NCBI GenBank assembly: GCA_946886565.1
Contig: CAMPIX010000017.1
Span: 1-54,434, forward strand
Reading direction: 5' to 3'
DNA: 54,434 nt
Source of the DNA: an uncultured Altererythrobacter sp.
GTDB lineage: Bacteria; Pseudomonadota; Alphaproteobacteria; Sphingomonadales; Sphingomonadaceae
Shown: piece after piece, positions 39,926 to 48,778 of the stretch
Position numbering within the stretch: the first letter of the stretch is position 1
Layout of the letters: the number at the start of each line of letters is the position of its first letter
The notes under the pieces: model-generated
Database searches by the model: none
The model's input: the letters and a program-made list of their open reading frames with translations, nothing else
What the model was told of the DNA's origin: nothing
Position numbers and translations under genes: made by a program

Positions 39926-40240
39926 ATGCGGGTGCTGAGCTTGAAAGCGCTGCGAGAACATTGGGAAACGCCAGGACGCGCTGATTCCGAAGGACCTCTT
40001 AAGGCTTGGTATGCCGAAGTGCTGAGAGCCGATTGGTCTGGGCCTGCGGAAGTGAAGGATTTCTATCGATCTGCCAGCTTCGTTGCTGACAATCGGGTGA
40101 TCTTCAACATCGGGGGCAATAAGTATCGGCTGGTCGTGCGGATCAGTTACGGCGCGAAGATAGTGATGATCAAATTCGTGGGCACCCACGAGGAGTATGA
40201 TGACATCAACAGTGAAACCGTTGGTGGAGGAAAAAAATGA
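39926..40240 (+). CDS. higB: HigB-type mRNA interferase toxin
   Basis: A 104-residue RelE-fold toxin of the HigB_toxin family. It starts MRVLSLKALREHWE, has ADWSGPAEVKDFYRSASFV (about 37-55), NIGGNKYRLVVRISY and IKFVGTHEEYDDI near the end, all typical. Such toxins cleave mRNA on the ribosome. The stop codon overlaps the antitoxin start (ATGA). ATG at 39926 follows TAGGA; an adjacent TTG at 39923 is possible. Toxin-first order matches higBA modules. Confidence 0.9.
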   Translation: MRVLSLKALREHWETPGRADSEGPLKAWYAEVLRADWSGPAEVKDFYRSASFVADNRVIFNIGGNKYRLVVRISYGAKIVMIKFVGTHEEYDDINSETVGGGKK

Positions 40241-41427
40241 CAATGGTGACTGTAGCCGCAATTCGTTCGGAACTTGATTACGAACTTGCTCTGGAGCGCA
40301 TCGATGAGATCTTCGATGCGGCTCCGGGAAGCGAAGAGGCTGATGAGCTCGACATACTCGCGACCTTGGTCGAGAAATACGAAGCCGCGAACTATCCCGT
40401 CGAACCGCCGACACCGGTCGAGGCGATCCGGTTCCGTATGGAGCAGCAGAACCTCACCGCTCGCGATCTGATGCCGATCCTCGGCTCGAGAACCCGTGTT
40501 AGCGAAATCCTAAACGGCACTCGGCCGCTTACCTTGGACATGATCCGAGCCCTGAATACACATTTGGGAATTCCAGCCGAGACGCTCATTCAGGAATCGG
40601 ACGAGCCCAATGAATGCACCCAGCGCATCACCGCTCAGGTCGAACGCATCCTGAAGGGTTGGAATGTCCTCAAGGCCGGCGAAGGGTTCAAGGAGCTGAT
40701 GCAGAGCGCCTTCGGAGGACGGCCCGCGTTCGCAGCTCTGCGCAAAAGCCGCACCGATCGCACCAATGCGAAAAACGATCAGGGCGCGACGCAGGCTTGG
40801 TGCGCGGCTGCTGTGCTATTGTCACGTGAAGTTTTGGTAGAGAGCCCATTCCGTCACGAGGCGCTCGCTGATGCAATGACCAGCATCGCAGACCTCAGCT
40901 CCTTCGAGAACGGTGTAGAGCAAGTGCAAGGAGCTCTCGCCGAGCTGGGCATAGCTTTCGTTACGTTGCCGCACCTCCCAAGAACCTATCTCGATGGTGC
41001 GTCGATGCTCCGAGAGGATGGCGTGCCAGTCGTCGCGCTCAGCCTGAGGCACGATAAAGCGGACACCTTCTGGTTCACGCTGATGCACGAGCTCGCTCAT
41101 GTGTTGAAGCACTTGGGCGAAGGGCAGACGGCGATCGTGGATGACCTAGAACTCAGCTCCTCCAACGCGATCGAAAGGGAGGCCGACCGGATCGCACAGA
41201 AGACACTGATACCCGACGCGCTATGGCGACGCCAGGACACCGGAGAGTTCTTCAGCAAGAAAGACTTGGAGCGCCTTGCTGCTGACGCCAAGCGCGACCC
41301 TGCCATCGTGGCTGGTCGGTGGCGCATGGAGAACAAGGAATACAGGCGCTTCTCGGGTTATCTGGGACACCGCACGGTCCAGAAGCGGTTTCCTGAATGG
41401 CAGGCCCGAAAGCAAGAGATGGCCTGA
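40237..41427 (+). CDS. HigA-type antitoxin fused to an ImmA/IrrE metallopeptidase domain
   Basis: A 396-residue protein. The N-terminal part (1-60) is acidic; an XRE HTH (about 65-115, LTARDLMPILGSRTRVSEIL) is like HigA antitoxins of this class. The C-terminal half (about 190-350) is an ImmA/IrrE zinc peptidase with HELAHVLKH and a downstream EREADRIAQ third-ligand motif. It combines DNA-binding antitoxin with a protease, which could control its own or another regulator's turnover. GGAGG precedes the ATG at 40237, overlapping higB. Antitoxin function is inferred from position and HTH. Confidence 0.85.
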   Translation: MTMVTVAAIRSELDYELALERIDEIFDAAPGSEEADELDILATLVEKYEAANYPVEPPTPVEAIRFRMEQQNLTARDLMPILGSRTRVSEILNGTRPLTLDMIRALNTHLGIPAETLIQESDEPNECTQRITAQVERILKGWNVLKAGEGFKELMQSAFGGRPAFAALRKSRTDRTNAKNDQGATQAWCAAAVLLSREVLVESPFRHEALADAMTSIADLSSFENGVEQVQGALAELGIAFVTLPHLPRTYLDGASMLREDGVPVVALSLRHDKADTFWFTLMHELAHVLKHLGEGQTAIVDDLELSSSNAIEREADRIAQKTLIPDALWRRQDTGEFFSKKDLERLAADAKRDPAIVAGRWRMENKEYRRFSGYLGHRTVQKRFPEWQARKQEMA

Positions 41428-41523
41428 GAACCGACCACCTTCCGGATCGCAGGAAATATTGACCCAGCACTACAGGCAAGCGGAGTCCGATCGCTCAGTG
41501 ACTCCTATGGAACACGCTATGTT

Positions 41524-42378
41524 TCACAACGTGCGGGGATCATAGTCATTTGCCTGGCTCTCGAACCGGTCACAGAACGCCAGCCTCATGAAATGTTCGG
41601 TCAGGGCACGCGCGCCGTCACGCGTGACCATCTCGCTCCAGTCATCCCAGCGATCGAGGCGTTCGAGCAGCCAAAGGTAGAACCGGTCGCGTGCGAGAAG
41701 GTCGCCATCAGGCCACGTCATCGTCCACAGGGTGCTGCGCACCGGGATCTCTCGGGTGATACGCAAGCCGATCAGCTTCACGGCCGGATCATTGCCAATC
41801 GTATCGGTCGCGAAACGATGCGCCATGCGCGCAGCGACGCGCTCCCGCCTTTTCACTTGCTCGGCAGATTCCCTTCGTTCGGAATGACCCGCGACCGTCC
41901 GGTTCGCGATAATCCAGTCGAGACCGATATCGTCTGCAGCATCCTCTCGCGTGCGGGTGGCAATCAGCATCAGCAACACTGAGCGCCCTTCAGGCGTAGG
42001 CCGTCCGTCCATATCGTTCACCAGCCCGGTTGCGAGTAAATAGGCCCTGAAGAACTGATCCAGGTGACCGTCGCCAAGGAAGATATCACGGACTCGCTCC
42101 TCCGGTGCGACGAAGCGACCATCGGCAATGGCGAGATAGCCCGCCATGAATTCCATGATCCCGTTCATCCAGCCGGAATGGATGGAGGGCAGCCCGAGGC
42201 GATCAATCCAGAATGCTTCGCGCACCGACCCCCACTCACGGCCGTCCTCATCCACCAACGGCGGTTCTCCCGGCACCGATCCGCTCGAAACCATCCAGTA
42301 TCCCCAAGGGAGATCGGGATGCCGATCATCGCCGTAGCGTTCCTTACCGGCACCGAAAGGGTGAAACGAGCTGACCAT
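41524..42378 (-). CDS. Hypothetical protein, last gene of a four-gene accessory operon
   Basis: A 284-residue soluble protein I cannot assign. Features are an aromatic N-terminus (WGYWMVSSGS), DGREWGSVREAFWIDRLGLP, a charged middle with EQVKRRERVAARMAHRF, and LWTMTWPDGDLLARDRFYLW near the end. No membrane segment or nucleotide motif is seen. The start overlaps the stop of the upstream gene (TAATG). It belongs with the following three genes, transcribed leftward. Confidence 0.65.
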   Translation of the reverse strand: MVSSFHPFGAGKERYGDDRHPDLPWGYWMVSSGSVPGEPPLVDEDGREWGSVREAFWIDRLGLPSIHSGWMNGIMEFMAGYLAIADGRFVAPEERVRDIFLGDGHLDQFFRAYLLATGLVNDMDGRPTPEGRSVLLMLIATRTREDAADDIGLDWIIANRTVAGHSERRESAEQVKRRERVAARMAHRFATDTIGNDPAVKLIGLRITREIPVRSTLWTMTWPDGDLLARDRFYLWLLERLDRWDDWSEMVTRDGARALTEHFMRLAFCDRFESQANDYDPRTL

Positions 42379-43112
42379 TACTCACCGTGGCGTTCGGTGG
42401 GAGCCGGAAGGCCGAGCGGCTCGCGTGTCGGGGTATCCCTGTCTGAACCCTTCTCGATCAGCGATTTCAACTTGCGCGCCAGTTCGATGCAGTTCGCGTA
42501 GACGAAGGATTGATCGCGATAGACGTCACCCTTGCGGCCTTCGCGATATCGACCGTTGGGAACGAGATCGCCCGGATGGTCGGTGTCGAAACCTAGCCAC
42601 CACAAATCCTCGTGGAACTCGTCCTCGGTGGTCTGCACCGTGCGATAGTTCTGCACCGTCCTGACCCAAGTCGTGTGGCAAACCGTGTAGCGTTCCTGAC
42701 GCGGCTTGCCGTGGGCTCGCCGTTCGAACCGGTTGACCTCGCAGGCCTTGCCGTAGATCACGCCGCCATGGACCGAGTTGGAGACGCCGACCGGCACGGC
42801 ATCCGCCTCGTAACCGAAGAGAGGATGCTCCGGGCCAACCCCCACATAGCCAGAGATCGTCCCGTTCTTCTGGCGAAGCATGATGCAGCCGAGGCCGGTC
42901 TCGTTGTCGATCCACGAGACCTTGTCGGCTTCGTTATTCCAAGGACCGTCACCCGACGGTCGGCGATCGGGATTGTTATACACCTGCAGTGCGGTGATGC
43001 TGGTGCCGGCAATCGGGTAGGGAACCGGTGCGGCGTTTGCCAAGCCTTCCGGCAGCGTCGCTTCCGCGACCTGCTTGCCGGCAACCTTTCGCTGTGTCGG
43101 CTTCCTCGCCAT
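42378..43112 (-). CDS. Conserved hypothetical protein common on mobile elements
   Basis: A 244-residue protein. A basic N-terminus (MARKPTQRKVAGKQ) precedes a domain with GYVGVGPEHPLFGYEAD, VHGGVIYG and WWLGFDTDHPGDLVPNGRY, then YRDQSFVYANCIELARKL. Proteins with the W-x-GFD-x-x-HxGD motif recur on phages and plasmids, but I know no function. ATG at 43112 follows AGGAGAACCTAAC. It lies third in the leftward four-gene operon. Confidence 0.7.
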   Translation of the reverse strand: MARKPTQRKVAGKQVAEATLPEGLANAAPVPYPIAGTSITALQVYNNPDRRPSGDGPWNNEADKVSWIDNETGLGCIMLRQKNGTISGYVGVGPEHPLFGYEADAVPVGVSNSVHGGVIYGKACEVNRFERRAHGKPRQERYTVCHTTWVRTVQNYRTVQTTEDEFHEDLWWLGFDTDHPGDLVPNGRYREGRKGDVYRDQSFVYANCIELARKLKSLIEKGSDRDTPTREPLGLPAPTERHGE

Positions 43113-43148
43113 GTTAGGTTCTCCTGAGCTGGTTCTTCTGGACATCGA

Positions 43149-44021
43149 TCAATCCGGACTATCGAGGCGATAGCGGCTGTATGCGTCTCGACGCGTCAGC
43201 CTGGGGCCGAGGGCTCTTGCTCCCTTTCCGCTCGCGTAGACCTCGCTGGCCAACCACGCCTGTTCCTCCAGAAGGCGGAAATCCATGACCTCACGCCACC
43301 AGACCTGCGCCTTCGGATCCCAGCGGTAGCCGCGCATCCGCAAAGCATCCTTGGTCGAGAAGGCCGAGCCAACCGCTTCGATTACGAAGCTGTCGCACGA
43401 AGAGCTGCCATCGAGCTCGTAGAGCAGCGGGCGTCCATCGGTCCGCTCATGGCGCAGGAGCTGGATGAGCGCGTCGACATCCCCCTGCGCTCGGTGCGCA
43501 TTGTAGAACCACCCGGCCTGAGCACAGAGCCAGCCGAGCGACCTGCCTTCGAAACCAGCCGCCGCCCAGTCGATCTCCACGCATGAGCAAGCCCACTGCT
43601 TGGTTGGCAAGACGGTGAGGCGCTTCTCCACCATGGGACGGTCGAAAGCGGCGTTGTGGGCGATGACGACATCGGCGGACGAGATGATATCGGTCGCGAC
43701 CCGGTCGTCGATCCGACGCCCGACGAGATCTTGGTCCGTTATGCCGGTGATTCGGATCACATCTTCGGGCAGCGGAACGCCGGGATCCTCGCGCCAGCAC
43801 CACGCCCGACCGATCTCGGTGATATGCCCACCGGGATCATACCTGAAGCGTCGCACCGCCAGTTCGATGACCCTATCGTTCTCGGGATCCAGCCCGGTCG
43901 TCTCCACGTCGAGGACGGCAGCCACGCGTTGAGGATCGTCCGGATCGCCGAAGCCGGTCTCGCCGACATGGAGGTCGACACGACGGAGCTGCCGGATGTC
44001 GGCCTGCGCTGGTTCAGCCAC
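43149..44021 (-). CDS. DEDDh 3'-5' exonuclease with a C-terminal extension
   Basis: A 290-residue DnaQ-like exonuclease. Exo I is LDVETTGLD (Asp and Glu), Exo II is HNAAFDRP, and Exo III is HRAQGDVDAL (His and Asp), so the metal ligands and the catalytic His are intact. The last 100 residues contain FSTKDALRMRGYRWDPKAQVWW, resembling DUF5710-type add-on modules of mobile-element proteins. It overlaps the preceding gene by eight bases. It may degrade or proofread DNA for a mobile element or defence function. Confidence 0.82.
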   Translation of the reverse strand: MAEPAQADIRQLRRVDLHVGETGFGDPDDPQRVAAVLDVETTGLDPENDRVIELAVRRFRYDPGGHITEIGRAWCWREDPGVPLPEDVIRITGITDQDLVGRRIDDRVATDIISSADVVIAHNAAFDRPMVEKRLTVLPTKQWACSCVEIDWAAAGFEGRSLGWLCAQAGWFYNAHRAQGDVDALIQLLRHERTDGRPLLYELDGSSSCDSFVIEAVGSAFSTKDALRMRGYRWDPKAQVWWREVMDFRLLEEQAWLASEVYASGKGARALGPRLTRRDAYSRYRLDSPD

Positions 44022-44391
44022 GTCCGCTCTCCAAGGATGCCGAATGGTCGAAGAGCAGTCGATCCATCGCTGCCGGATCGGCGTCGAGGCCCAGACCCAG
44101 GCCGTGAAGGAGGATCGCCTTCGAGCAGGCGCTGCGCTCCATGCAGGCTTCGATCGGCGCGCGGCCCTCGAAGAGCTCGAGCGGCGAGACCATCCAGCCT
44201 ACCGGATCCTCCGCCAAGCCGTCCCGCTGCATTCGGGCGCCGGTCTCCGCAGCCACACACGCGATCCGGACGAGCGCGACGCGGTGAACAGCCAACATGC
44301 CGCCGCTGTCTTCCTCGAGCGGATCGAGAGCCCAATCCACCGGAGCCTGCTCGAAATAAGGGTCGAACTCGTAATCCGCGGTATCGCTCAT
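44014..44391 (-). CDS. Hypothetical acidic protein, first gene of the exonuclease operon
   Basis: A 125-residue acidic protein with FDPYFEQAPVDWALDPLEE near the start and GWMVSPLELFEGRAPIEAC and ILLHGLGLGLDADP near the end. The latter loosely recalls MbcA/ParS-type antitoxin C-termini, but not enough to name it. GGGGAGCGGTGCG precedes the ATG at 44391. It overlaps the exonuclease start by eight bases. A large palindrome lies 70 bp upstream, shared with the divergent ArsR-type gene. Confidence 0.65.
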   Translation of the reverse strand: MSDTADYEFDPYFEQAPVDWALDPLEEDSGGMLAVHRVALVRIACVAAETGARMQRDGLAEDPVGWMVSPLELFEGRAPIEACMERSACSKAILLHGLGLGLDADPAAMDRLLFDHSASLESGRG

Positions 44392-44460
44392 CGCACCGCT
44401 CCCCACATTCCGCGCCGGACCTACCAGCGCCTCGTGACACGGCACATAGCATGAACAGAA

Positions 44461-44486
44461 AATACTTCAATAGGTAATGAAGTATT
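44461..44486. promoter_or_regulatory. Operator between the exonuclease operon and an ArsR-type regulator gene
   Basis: AATACTTCA and TGAAGTATT form perfect nine-base arms separated by eight bases. AT-rich inverted repeats of this size are typical of ArsR/SmtB operators. It sits between the divergent starts at 44391 and 44540. Confidence 0.65.
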
Positions 44487-44539
44487 GAATTAACTTGTCG
44501 GTAGGGATCGCTGACGCTATCAGCAGGAGAATGGAAAAG

Positions 44540-44806
44540 ATGGACGCCGTCGCGAAACTCAGTGCCTTGGCCCAGCCAACCCGGTTGGCGATATTCCTGG
44601 CCATAGCGCGAGCGGCGAACGGCATCACGTCCAGCGAGGTTGCCGAGCAGACCGACACCATGCCCAACAACACCTCGGTTCACCTAGCGGTGTTGCGGAA
44701 CGCGGGGCTGGTTACTTCGACCAAGGAAGGCCGTTCAGTTACCTACAGAGCTGAGCGGGTAGCGGTTCGGAGGCTAGCGACCTTCCTGTTCGAAGCCGCC
44801 AAATAG
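44540..44806 (+). CDS. ArsR-family transcriptional regulator (small, no metal motif)
   Basis: An 88-residue winged-helix protein: MDAVAKLSALAQPTRLAIFL, then the HTH SSEVAEQTDTMPNNTSVHLAVLRNAGLV and the wing TSTKEGRSVTYRAE. It lacks the ELCVCDL cysteine motif and C-terminal cysteines, so metal or arsenic sensing is unlikely. An in-frame ATG at 44531 is possible. The palindrome at 44461-44486 is its probable operator, through which it could repress itself and the divergent exonuclease operon. Confidence 0.85.
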   Translation: MDAVAKLSALAQPTRLAIFLAIARAANGITSSEVAEQTDTMPNNTSVHLAVLRNAGLVTSTKEGRSVTYRAERVAVRRLATFLFEAAK

Positions 44807-44961
44807 ATTCCTGCGCGCCAGTGTTAGGCCGTGAATTAACCGCCGGGTTATCAGATCTGGAGCTCGAACCGGCATTTGCCGATTATCCCCGATCGTCGTT
44901 TGCGATAAGCTGATCCGCCATTCAACGGAAAATCACGACGGGAATTGACGACCGTTAAATC

Positions 44962-44979
44962 CATCGATAATTGCCGATG
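44962..44979. promoter_or_regulatory. Possible operator of the ars operon
   Basis: CATCG (44962-44966) and CGATG (44975-44979) form an inverted repeat just before the arsR start at 44981. The surrounding 173-bp gap also has repeated GCCGAT strings. It is a plausible ArsR site, though not proven by a consensus. Confidence 0.35.
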
Positions 44980-44980
44980 A

Positions 44981-45313
44981 ATGAAGTCGACATCAGCATT
45001 CGATGCACTCTCTGCTCTAGCGCATCCAACGCGGCTTGATGCATTCCGTCGTCTCGTGCGCAGCGAGCCCGACGGGCTCTCTACAGGCCAGCTCGTAGAC
45101 GCCTCGGGTCTCACCCAGAGCACCTTCTCAAGTCACCTCGCGATCCTCGTCGGCGCGGGCCTCGTCATACCTGAAAAGCGAGGGCGGCAGATGATCCAGC
45201 GCGCGAACATCGAGGTCCTGCGCGACCTGATGCTCTTTCTCGCCAAGGATTGCTGTGACGGCCGCGCAGAGCTTTGCGAGCCGCTCGTCGCCGAACTCTC
45301 CCATTGCTGCTGA
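44981..45313 (+). CDS. arsR: Arsenic-responsive repressor ArsR
   Basis: A 110-residue ArsR/SmtB-type repressor: FDALSALAHPTRLDAFRRLV, HTH TGQLVDASGLTQSTFSSHLA and a wing with EKRGRQMIQRA. The C-terminus holds DCCDGRAELCEP and ends HCC, a cysteine-rich cluster that could bind As(III), in place of the classical ELCVCDL site in the HTH. It heads the ars operon; arsC follows after 11 bp with a good ribosome site. It should release the operon when arsenite binds. Confidence 0.9.
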   Translation: MKSTSAFDALSALAHPTRLDAFRRLVRSEPDGLSTGQLVDASGLTQSTFSSHLAILVGAGLVIPEKRGRQMIQRANIEVLRDLMLFLAKDCCDGRAELCEPLVAELSHCC

Positions 45314-45324
45314 AGGAGCGGACA

Positions 45325-45843
45325 GTGACTGACCAACCTTACAACGTCCTGTTCCTCTGCACCGGCAATTCGGCCCGCTCAATCCTGGGCGAAGCGTTGA
45401 TGAACAAGATGGGCGGAGGTCGCTTCCGTGCCTACAGCGCAGGCAGCCAGCCCAAGGGCGACGTGCACCCGATGTCGCTCGAGGTGCTCGATAGCTTCGG
45501 TTATCCAACCGAGGGCCTGCACTCGAAGAATTGGAGCGAGTTCACCAAGCCCGGCGCACCCGAGTTCGATTTCATCTTCACCGTCTGCGACAACGCCGCG
45601 GGCGAGAGCTGTCCGGTGTGGCCGGGCAAGCCGCTCACCGCACACTGGGGCGTAGAAGATCCCGCCGCGGTCGAGGGCAATGGCCAGCGGCAGGCGTTCG
45701 TCGATGCGCTCAGCTATCTCAGACGCCGCATCGAACTCTTCCTGATGCTACCGCTCCAGAGCATCGACGAAATGTCTGTGCGCAGCAAATTGGCCGCCAT
45801 CGGCCGCGAAGAAGGCGCGAGCGCTAAGGCCAAGGAATCCTGA
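45325..45843 (+). CDS. arsC: Arsenate reductase, low-molecular-weight phosphatase type
   Basis: A 172-residue cytosolic reductase of As(V) to As(III), built on the LMW tyrosine phosphatase fold. The P-loop LCTGNSARS has Cys12 and Arg18 (CX5R). VCDNAAGESCP supplies the second and third redox cysteines, which marks the thioredoxin-linked class. GTG at 45325 follows GAAGGAGC. The C-terminal tail after residue 150 is longer than in Staphylococcus ArsC. The next gene encodes an unrelated arsenate reductase. Confidence 0.93.
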   Translation: MTDQPYNVLFLCTGNSARSILGEALMNKMGGGRFRAYSAGSQPKGDVHPMSLEVLDSFGYPTEGLHSKNWSEFTKPGAPEFDFIFTVCDNAAGESCPVWPGKPLTAHWGVEDPAAVEGNGQRQAFVDALSYLRRRIELFLMLPLQSIDEMSVRSKLAAIGREEGASAKAKES

Positions 45844-46272
45844 ATGACCACCGATATTGTCATCTATCACAACCCCGAGTGCGGCACCTCGCGCAACACG
45901 CTGGCGATGATCCGCAATGCCGGGATCGAGCCGCATGTTATCGAGTATCTGAAGACGCCGCCTTCGCGCGCCATGCTCGAACGCCTGATCGAGCGCGCCG
46001 GGCTAAGTCCGAGGGAGGTTCTGCGCGAAAAGGGCACGCCTTTTGCCGAACTGGGGCTCGGCGATGAGAGCCTGAGCGATACAGCGCTGGTGGACGCGAT
46101 GATGGAGCACCCGATCCTCATCAACCGGCCGCTCGTCGTCTCGCCGCTCGGTGTCCGCCTGTGCCGTCCGTCCGAGGCGGTGCTCGACATTCTGCCAAGC
46201 CCCCAGCTGGACGCTTTCACCAAGGAGGACGGCGAGCAGGTCGTGGACGAGACCGGCCAGCGTATCGTTTGA
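45844..46272 (+). CDS. arsC: Arsenate reductase, glutaredoxin-dependent type
   Basis: A 142-residue ArsC of the R773/Spx-like fold: [18 protein letters not shown] with catalytic Cys13, and ILINRPLVV with the conserved Arg. It reduces arsenate with glutathione and glutaredoxin. It starts one base after the stop of the thioredoxin-type arsC and its own stop shares a base with the arsB start. Having both reductase classes side by side makes reduction independent of which thiol system is available. Confidence 0.94.
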   Translation: MTTDIVIYHNPECGTSRNTLAMIRNAGIEPHVIEYLKTPPSRAMLERLIERAGLSPREVLREKGTPFAELGLGDESLSDTALVDAMMEHPILINRPLVVSPLGVRLCRPSEAVLDILPSPQLDAFTKEDGEQVVDETGQRIV

Positions 46273-47558
46273 TGCTGCTTGCGATCGGAATTTTCATCGC
46301 CACGATCACCTTGGTGATCTGGCAGCCGCGCGGGCTCGGCATCGGATGGAGCGCGATCGGCGGAGCACTGCTGGCGCTCGCCACCGGCGTCATCTCGCTA
46401 GCCGACATTCCAGTGGTGTGGGACATCATCTGGAACGCGACCGGTGCTTTCGTCGCGATCATTCTCATCAGCCTGATCCTCGACCGTGCCGGGTTCTTCG
46501 AATGGTCCGCGCTCCACGTCGCACGGTGGGGCCGTGGGAACGGGCGCGTGCTCTTCGTGCTCGTGGTGCTGCTCGGCGCAGGCGTTTCGGCGATCTTCGC
46601 CAATGATGGCGCCGCGCTGATCCTGACCCCGATCGTGATCGCGATGCTGCGGGCGCTGGGATACAACGCCAAGGCAACGCTGGCTTTCGTCATGGCAGCA
46701 GGGTTCATTGCCGATACCGCTAGCCTGCCGCTGGTCGTGTCGAACCTCGTCAACATCGTCTCGGCCGACTTCTTCGACATCGGGTTCGGCGAGTATGCGC
46801 TGGTCATGGTGCCGGTCGATCTGGCCGCCATCGCGGCCACGCTGGCAGCGCTGCTGCTGTTCTTCCGCAAGGACATTCCGGCCAGCTACGACGTGACCCA
46901 GCTGCGCGCTCCGGCAGAAGCAATCCATGACCAGGCTACCTTCCGCGCCGGCTGGGTGGTGCTGACCCTGCTGCTGATCGGGTTCTTCGTTCTCGATCCG
47001 ATAGGCGTGCCGATCAGTGCGGTGGCAGCTGTCGGCGCGCTCATGCTGATCGCTGTCGCCGCCCGCGGCCGTGTCGTCCCGACCGGTCAGGTGATCCGCG
47101 AGGCCCCCTGGCAGGTCGTGATCTTCTCGCTCGGCATGTATCTGGTCGTCTACGGGATGAGCAATGCGGGGCTTACCACCGCGATCGCCGGACTGTTGGA
47201 GCGCTCCGCCGAGGCTGGCATATGGGGCGCGGCCTTCGGAACGGGGATTCTGTCCGCCGTGCTTTCCTCGGGCATGAACAACATGCCGACCGTCCTCGTC
47301 GGCGCGCTGTCGATCGATGCCACCGGCGCGACCGGGCCGGTTCGCGAAGCGATGATCTACGCCAATGTCATCGGCTGCGATCTGGGACCGAAGATCACGC
47401 CGATCGGTTCGCTCGCGACCCTGCTGTGGCTGCATGTTCTGGGCCAGAAGGGCGTGAAGATCGGCTGGGGCTATTATTTCCGCGTCGGGATCACGCTGAC
47501 CACGCCGATCCTGCTGGTGACCCTGGCAGCGCTCGCCCTCCGATTGAGTCTCGCATGA
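46272..47558 (+). CDS. arsB: Arsenite efflux transporter ArsB
   Basis: A 428-residue inner-membrane arsenite/H+ antiporter of the ArsB (ion transporter) superfamily, not Acr3. About 12 membrane segments are visible. [33 protein letters not shown] and [11 protein letters not shown] match the family. The ATG at 46272 overlaps the arsC stop by one base. No arsA ATPase gene is present, so transport would be proton-driven. The stop overlaps the next gene by four bases. Confidence 0.94.
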   Translation: MLLAIGIFIATITLVIWQPRGLGIGWSAIGGALLALATGVISLADIPVVWDIIWNATGAFVAIILISLILDRAGFFEWSALHVARWGRGNGRVLFVLVVLLGAGVSAIFANDGAALILTPIVIAMLRALGYNAKATLAFVMAAGFIADTASLPLVVSNLVNIVSADFFDIGFGEYALVMVPVDLAAIAATLAALLLFFRKDIPASYDVTQLRAPAEAIHDQATFRAGWVVLTLLLIGFFVLDPIGVPISAVAAVGALMLIAVAARGRVVPTGQVIREAPWQVVIFSLGMYLVVYGMSNAGLTTAIAGLLERSAEAGIWGAAFGTGILSAVLSSGMNNMPTVLVGALSIDATGATGPVREAMIYANVIGCDLGPKITPIGSLATLLWLHVLGQKGVKIGWGYYFRVGITLTTPILLVTLAALALRLSLA

Positions 47559-47878
47559 AACTGTTCCTCGTCTATCCGCTTGCGGCGCTATTCGAAATCG
47601 CCGGTTGCTTCGCATTCTGGGGCTGGTGGCGGTTGGAGAAGAGCCCCCTGTGGCTGCTGCCCGGGATCGTGTCGCTGGCCCTGTTCGCCTGGCTGCTGAC
47701 TCTCGTTCCGACCGACGCCGCAGGCCGCGCCTTCGCAGCCTATGGCGGGGTCTATGTTGCCGCGTCGCTCCTGTGGTTGTGGATCGTTGAAGGCACCACG
47801 CCCGATAAGTGGGACTTCATCGGCGGAGCGGTGGTGCTCGCCGGCGCTGCCATCATCCTGTTCGGCCCGCGTGGCTGA
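47555..47878 (+). CDS. YnfA-family small membrane protein
   Basis: A 107-residue protein with four membrane helices, of the YnfA/UPF0060 family within the small multidrug resistance superfamily. It starts [34 protein letters not shown] and the terminal [11 protein letters not shown] are typical. The ATG overlaps the arsB stop (ATGA). Its presence inside the ars operon suggests a part in arsenical or other toxicant efflux, but that is inference. Confidence 0.9.
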   Translation: MKLFLVYPLAALFEIAGCFAFWGWWRLEKSPLWLLPGIVSLALFAWLLTLVPTDAAGRAFAAYGGVYVAASLLWLWIVEGTTPDKWDFIGGAVVLAGAAIILFGPRG

Positions 47879-47901
47879 CGACCCGAATTCGGAGAATTTC
47901 C

Positions 47902-48651
47902 TTGTCCCGTCTGCGTCCTCTGCCCGATCCCGACAGCTTTCCAGCGCTTGACCCCGCCTTCCTCCATGCCCGCCCTGCCGAAGGTCTCGGTGCCGACCAG
48001 CGACCGCCGCGTATCCTGCTGCTCTACGGCTCCCTGCGCGAGCGCTCCTACTCGCGGCTCGCGGTCGAGGAAGCCGCGCGATTGCTCCAGTTATTTGGGG
48101 CGGAGACACGCATCTTCGATCCCTCCGACCTGCCGCTGCCCGATCAGGTCGGAGGGGATGACCATCCCGCCGTGCACCAATTGCGCGAGCACGCCTTCTG
48201 GTCCGAGGGCATGGTGTGGTGCAGCCCCGAAAGGCACGGCCAGATCACGGGCATAATGAAGACCCAGATCGATCACCTGCCGCTCAGCATCGGCGGCATG
48301 CGGCCAACCCAGGGACGGACGCTGGCGGTCATGCAGGTCTCGGCCGGCTCGCAGTCCTTCAACACGGTCAACACCCTGCGCCTGCTTGGTCGCTGGATGC
48401 GCATGTTTACGATCCCTAACCAGTCCAGCGTGCCCAAGGCATACGAGGAGTTCGACGATGCCGGCCGTATGAAGCCTTCGCCGCTCTACGACCGCATCGT
48501 GGACGTGATGGAGGAACTCGTCCGCTTCACGGTGCTGCTGCGGCCGCACTCCGAACGGTTGGTCGACCGCTACTCGGAGCGCAAGGAAGCCGGGAAGGTC
48601 ATTGATCTCGGACAGGACATGCCCGCGACCGCGTTACGTTCAGCAACGTAA
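47902..48651 (+). CDS. arsH: NADPH-dependent FMN reductase ArsH
   Basis: A 249-residue flavoprotein. [19 protein letters not shown] binds FMN phosphate; [19 protein letters not shown] and [16 protein letters not shown] are ArsH signatures. ArsH oxidises trivalent organoarsenicals and reduces quinones or dyes. The start is TTG at 47902, eight to eleven bases after GGAGAA; upstream in-frame starts would overlap the YnfA gene. The stop codon lies within a perfect inverted repeat. Confidence 0.92.
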   Translation: MSRLRPLPDPDSFPALDPAFLHARPAEGLGADQRPPRILLLYGSLRERSYSRLAVEEAARLLQLFGAETRIFDPSDLPLPDQVGGDDHPAVHQLREHAFWSEGMVWCSPERHGQITGIMKTQIDHLPLSIGGMRPTQGRTLAVMQVSAGSQSFNTVNTLRLLGRWMRMFTIPNQSSVPKAYEEFDDAGRMKPSPLYDRIVDVMEELVRFTVLLRPHSERLVDRYSERKEAGKVIDLGQDMPATALRSAT

Positions 48652-48653
48652 CG
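48632..48653. promoter_or_regulatory. Inverted repeat at the end of arsH
   Basis: CGTTACGTT and AACGTAACG are perfect nine-base arms with a four-base loop CAGC, overlapping the arsH stop. There is no T run, so either it is a weak terminator stem or an operator for the PadR gene 126 bp downstream; a further CGTTACG string lies near 48718. Confidence 0.5.
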
Positions 48654-48778
48654 ACTCAATCGCGGTCTGGGCAAAAGGTATCCTCAACGGCGATTGCCGG
48701 AAGCTTCAGGCGTGCAATCGTTACGAAGTCCTACTCTGTAGCTGCATTGCATCGCGCAATACGCTAGCATTATCGGCC

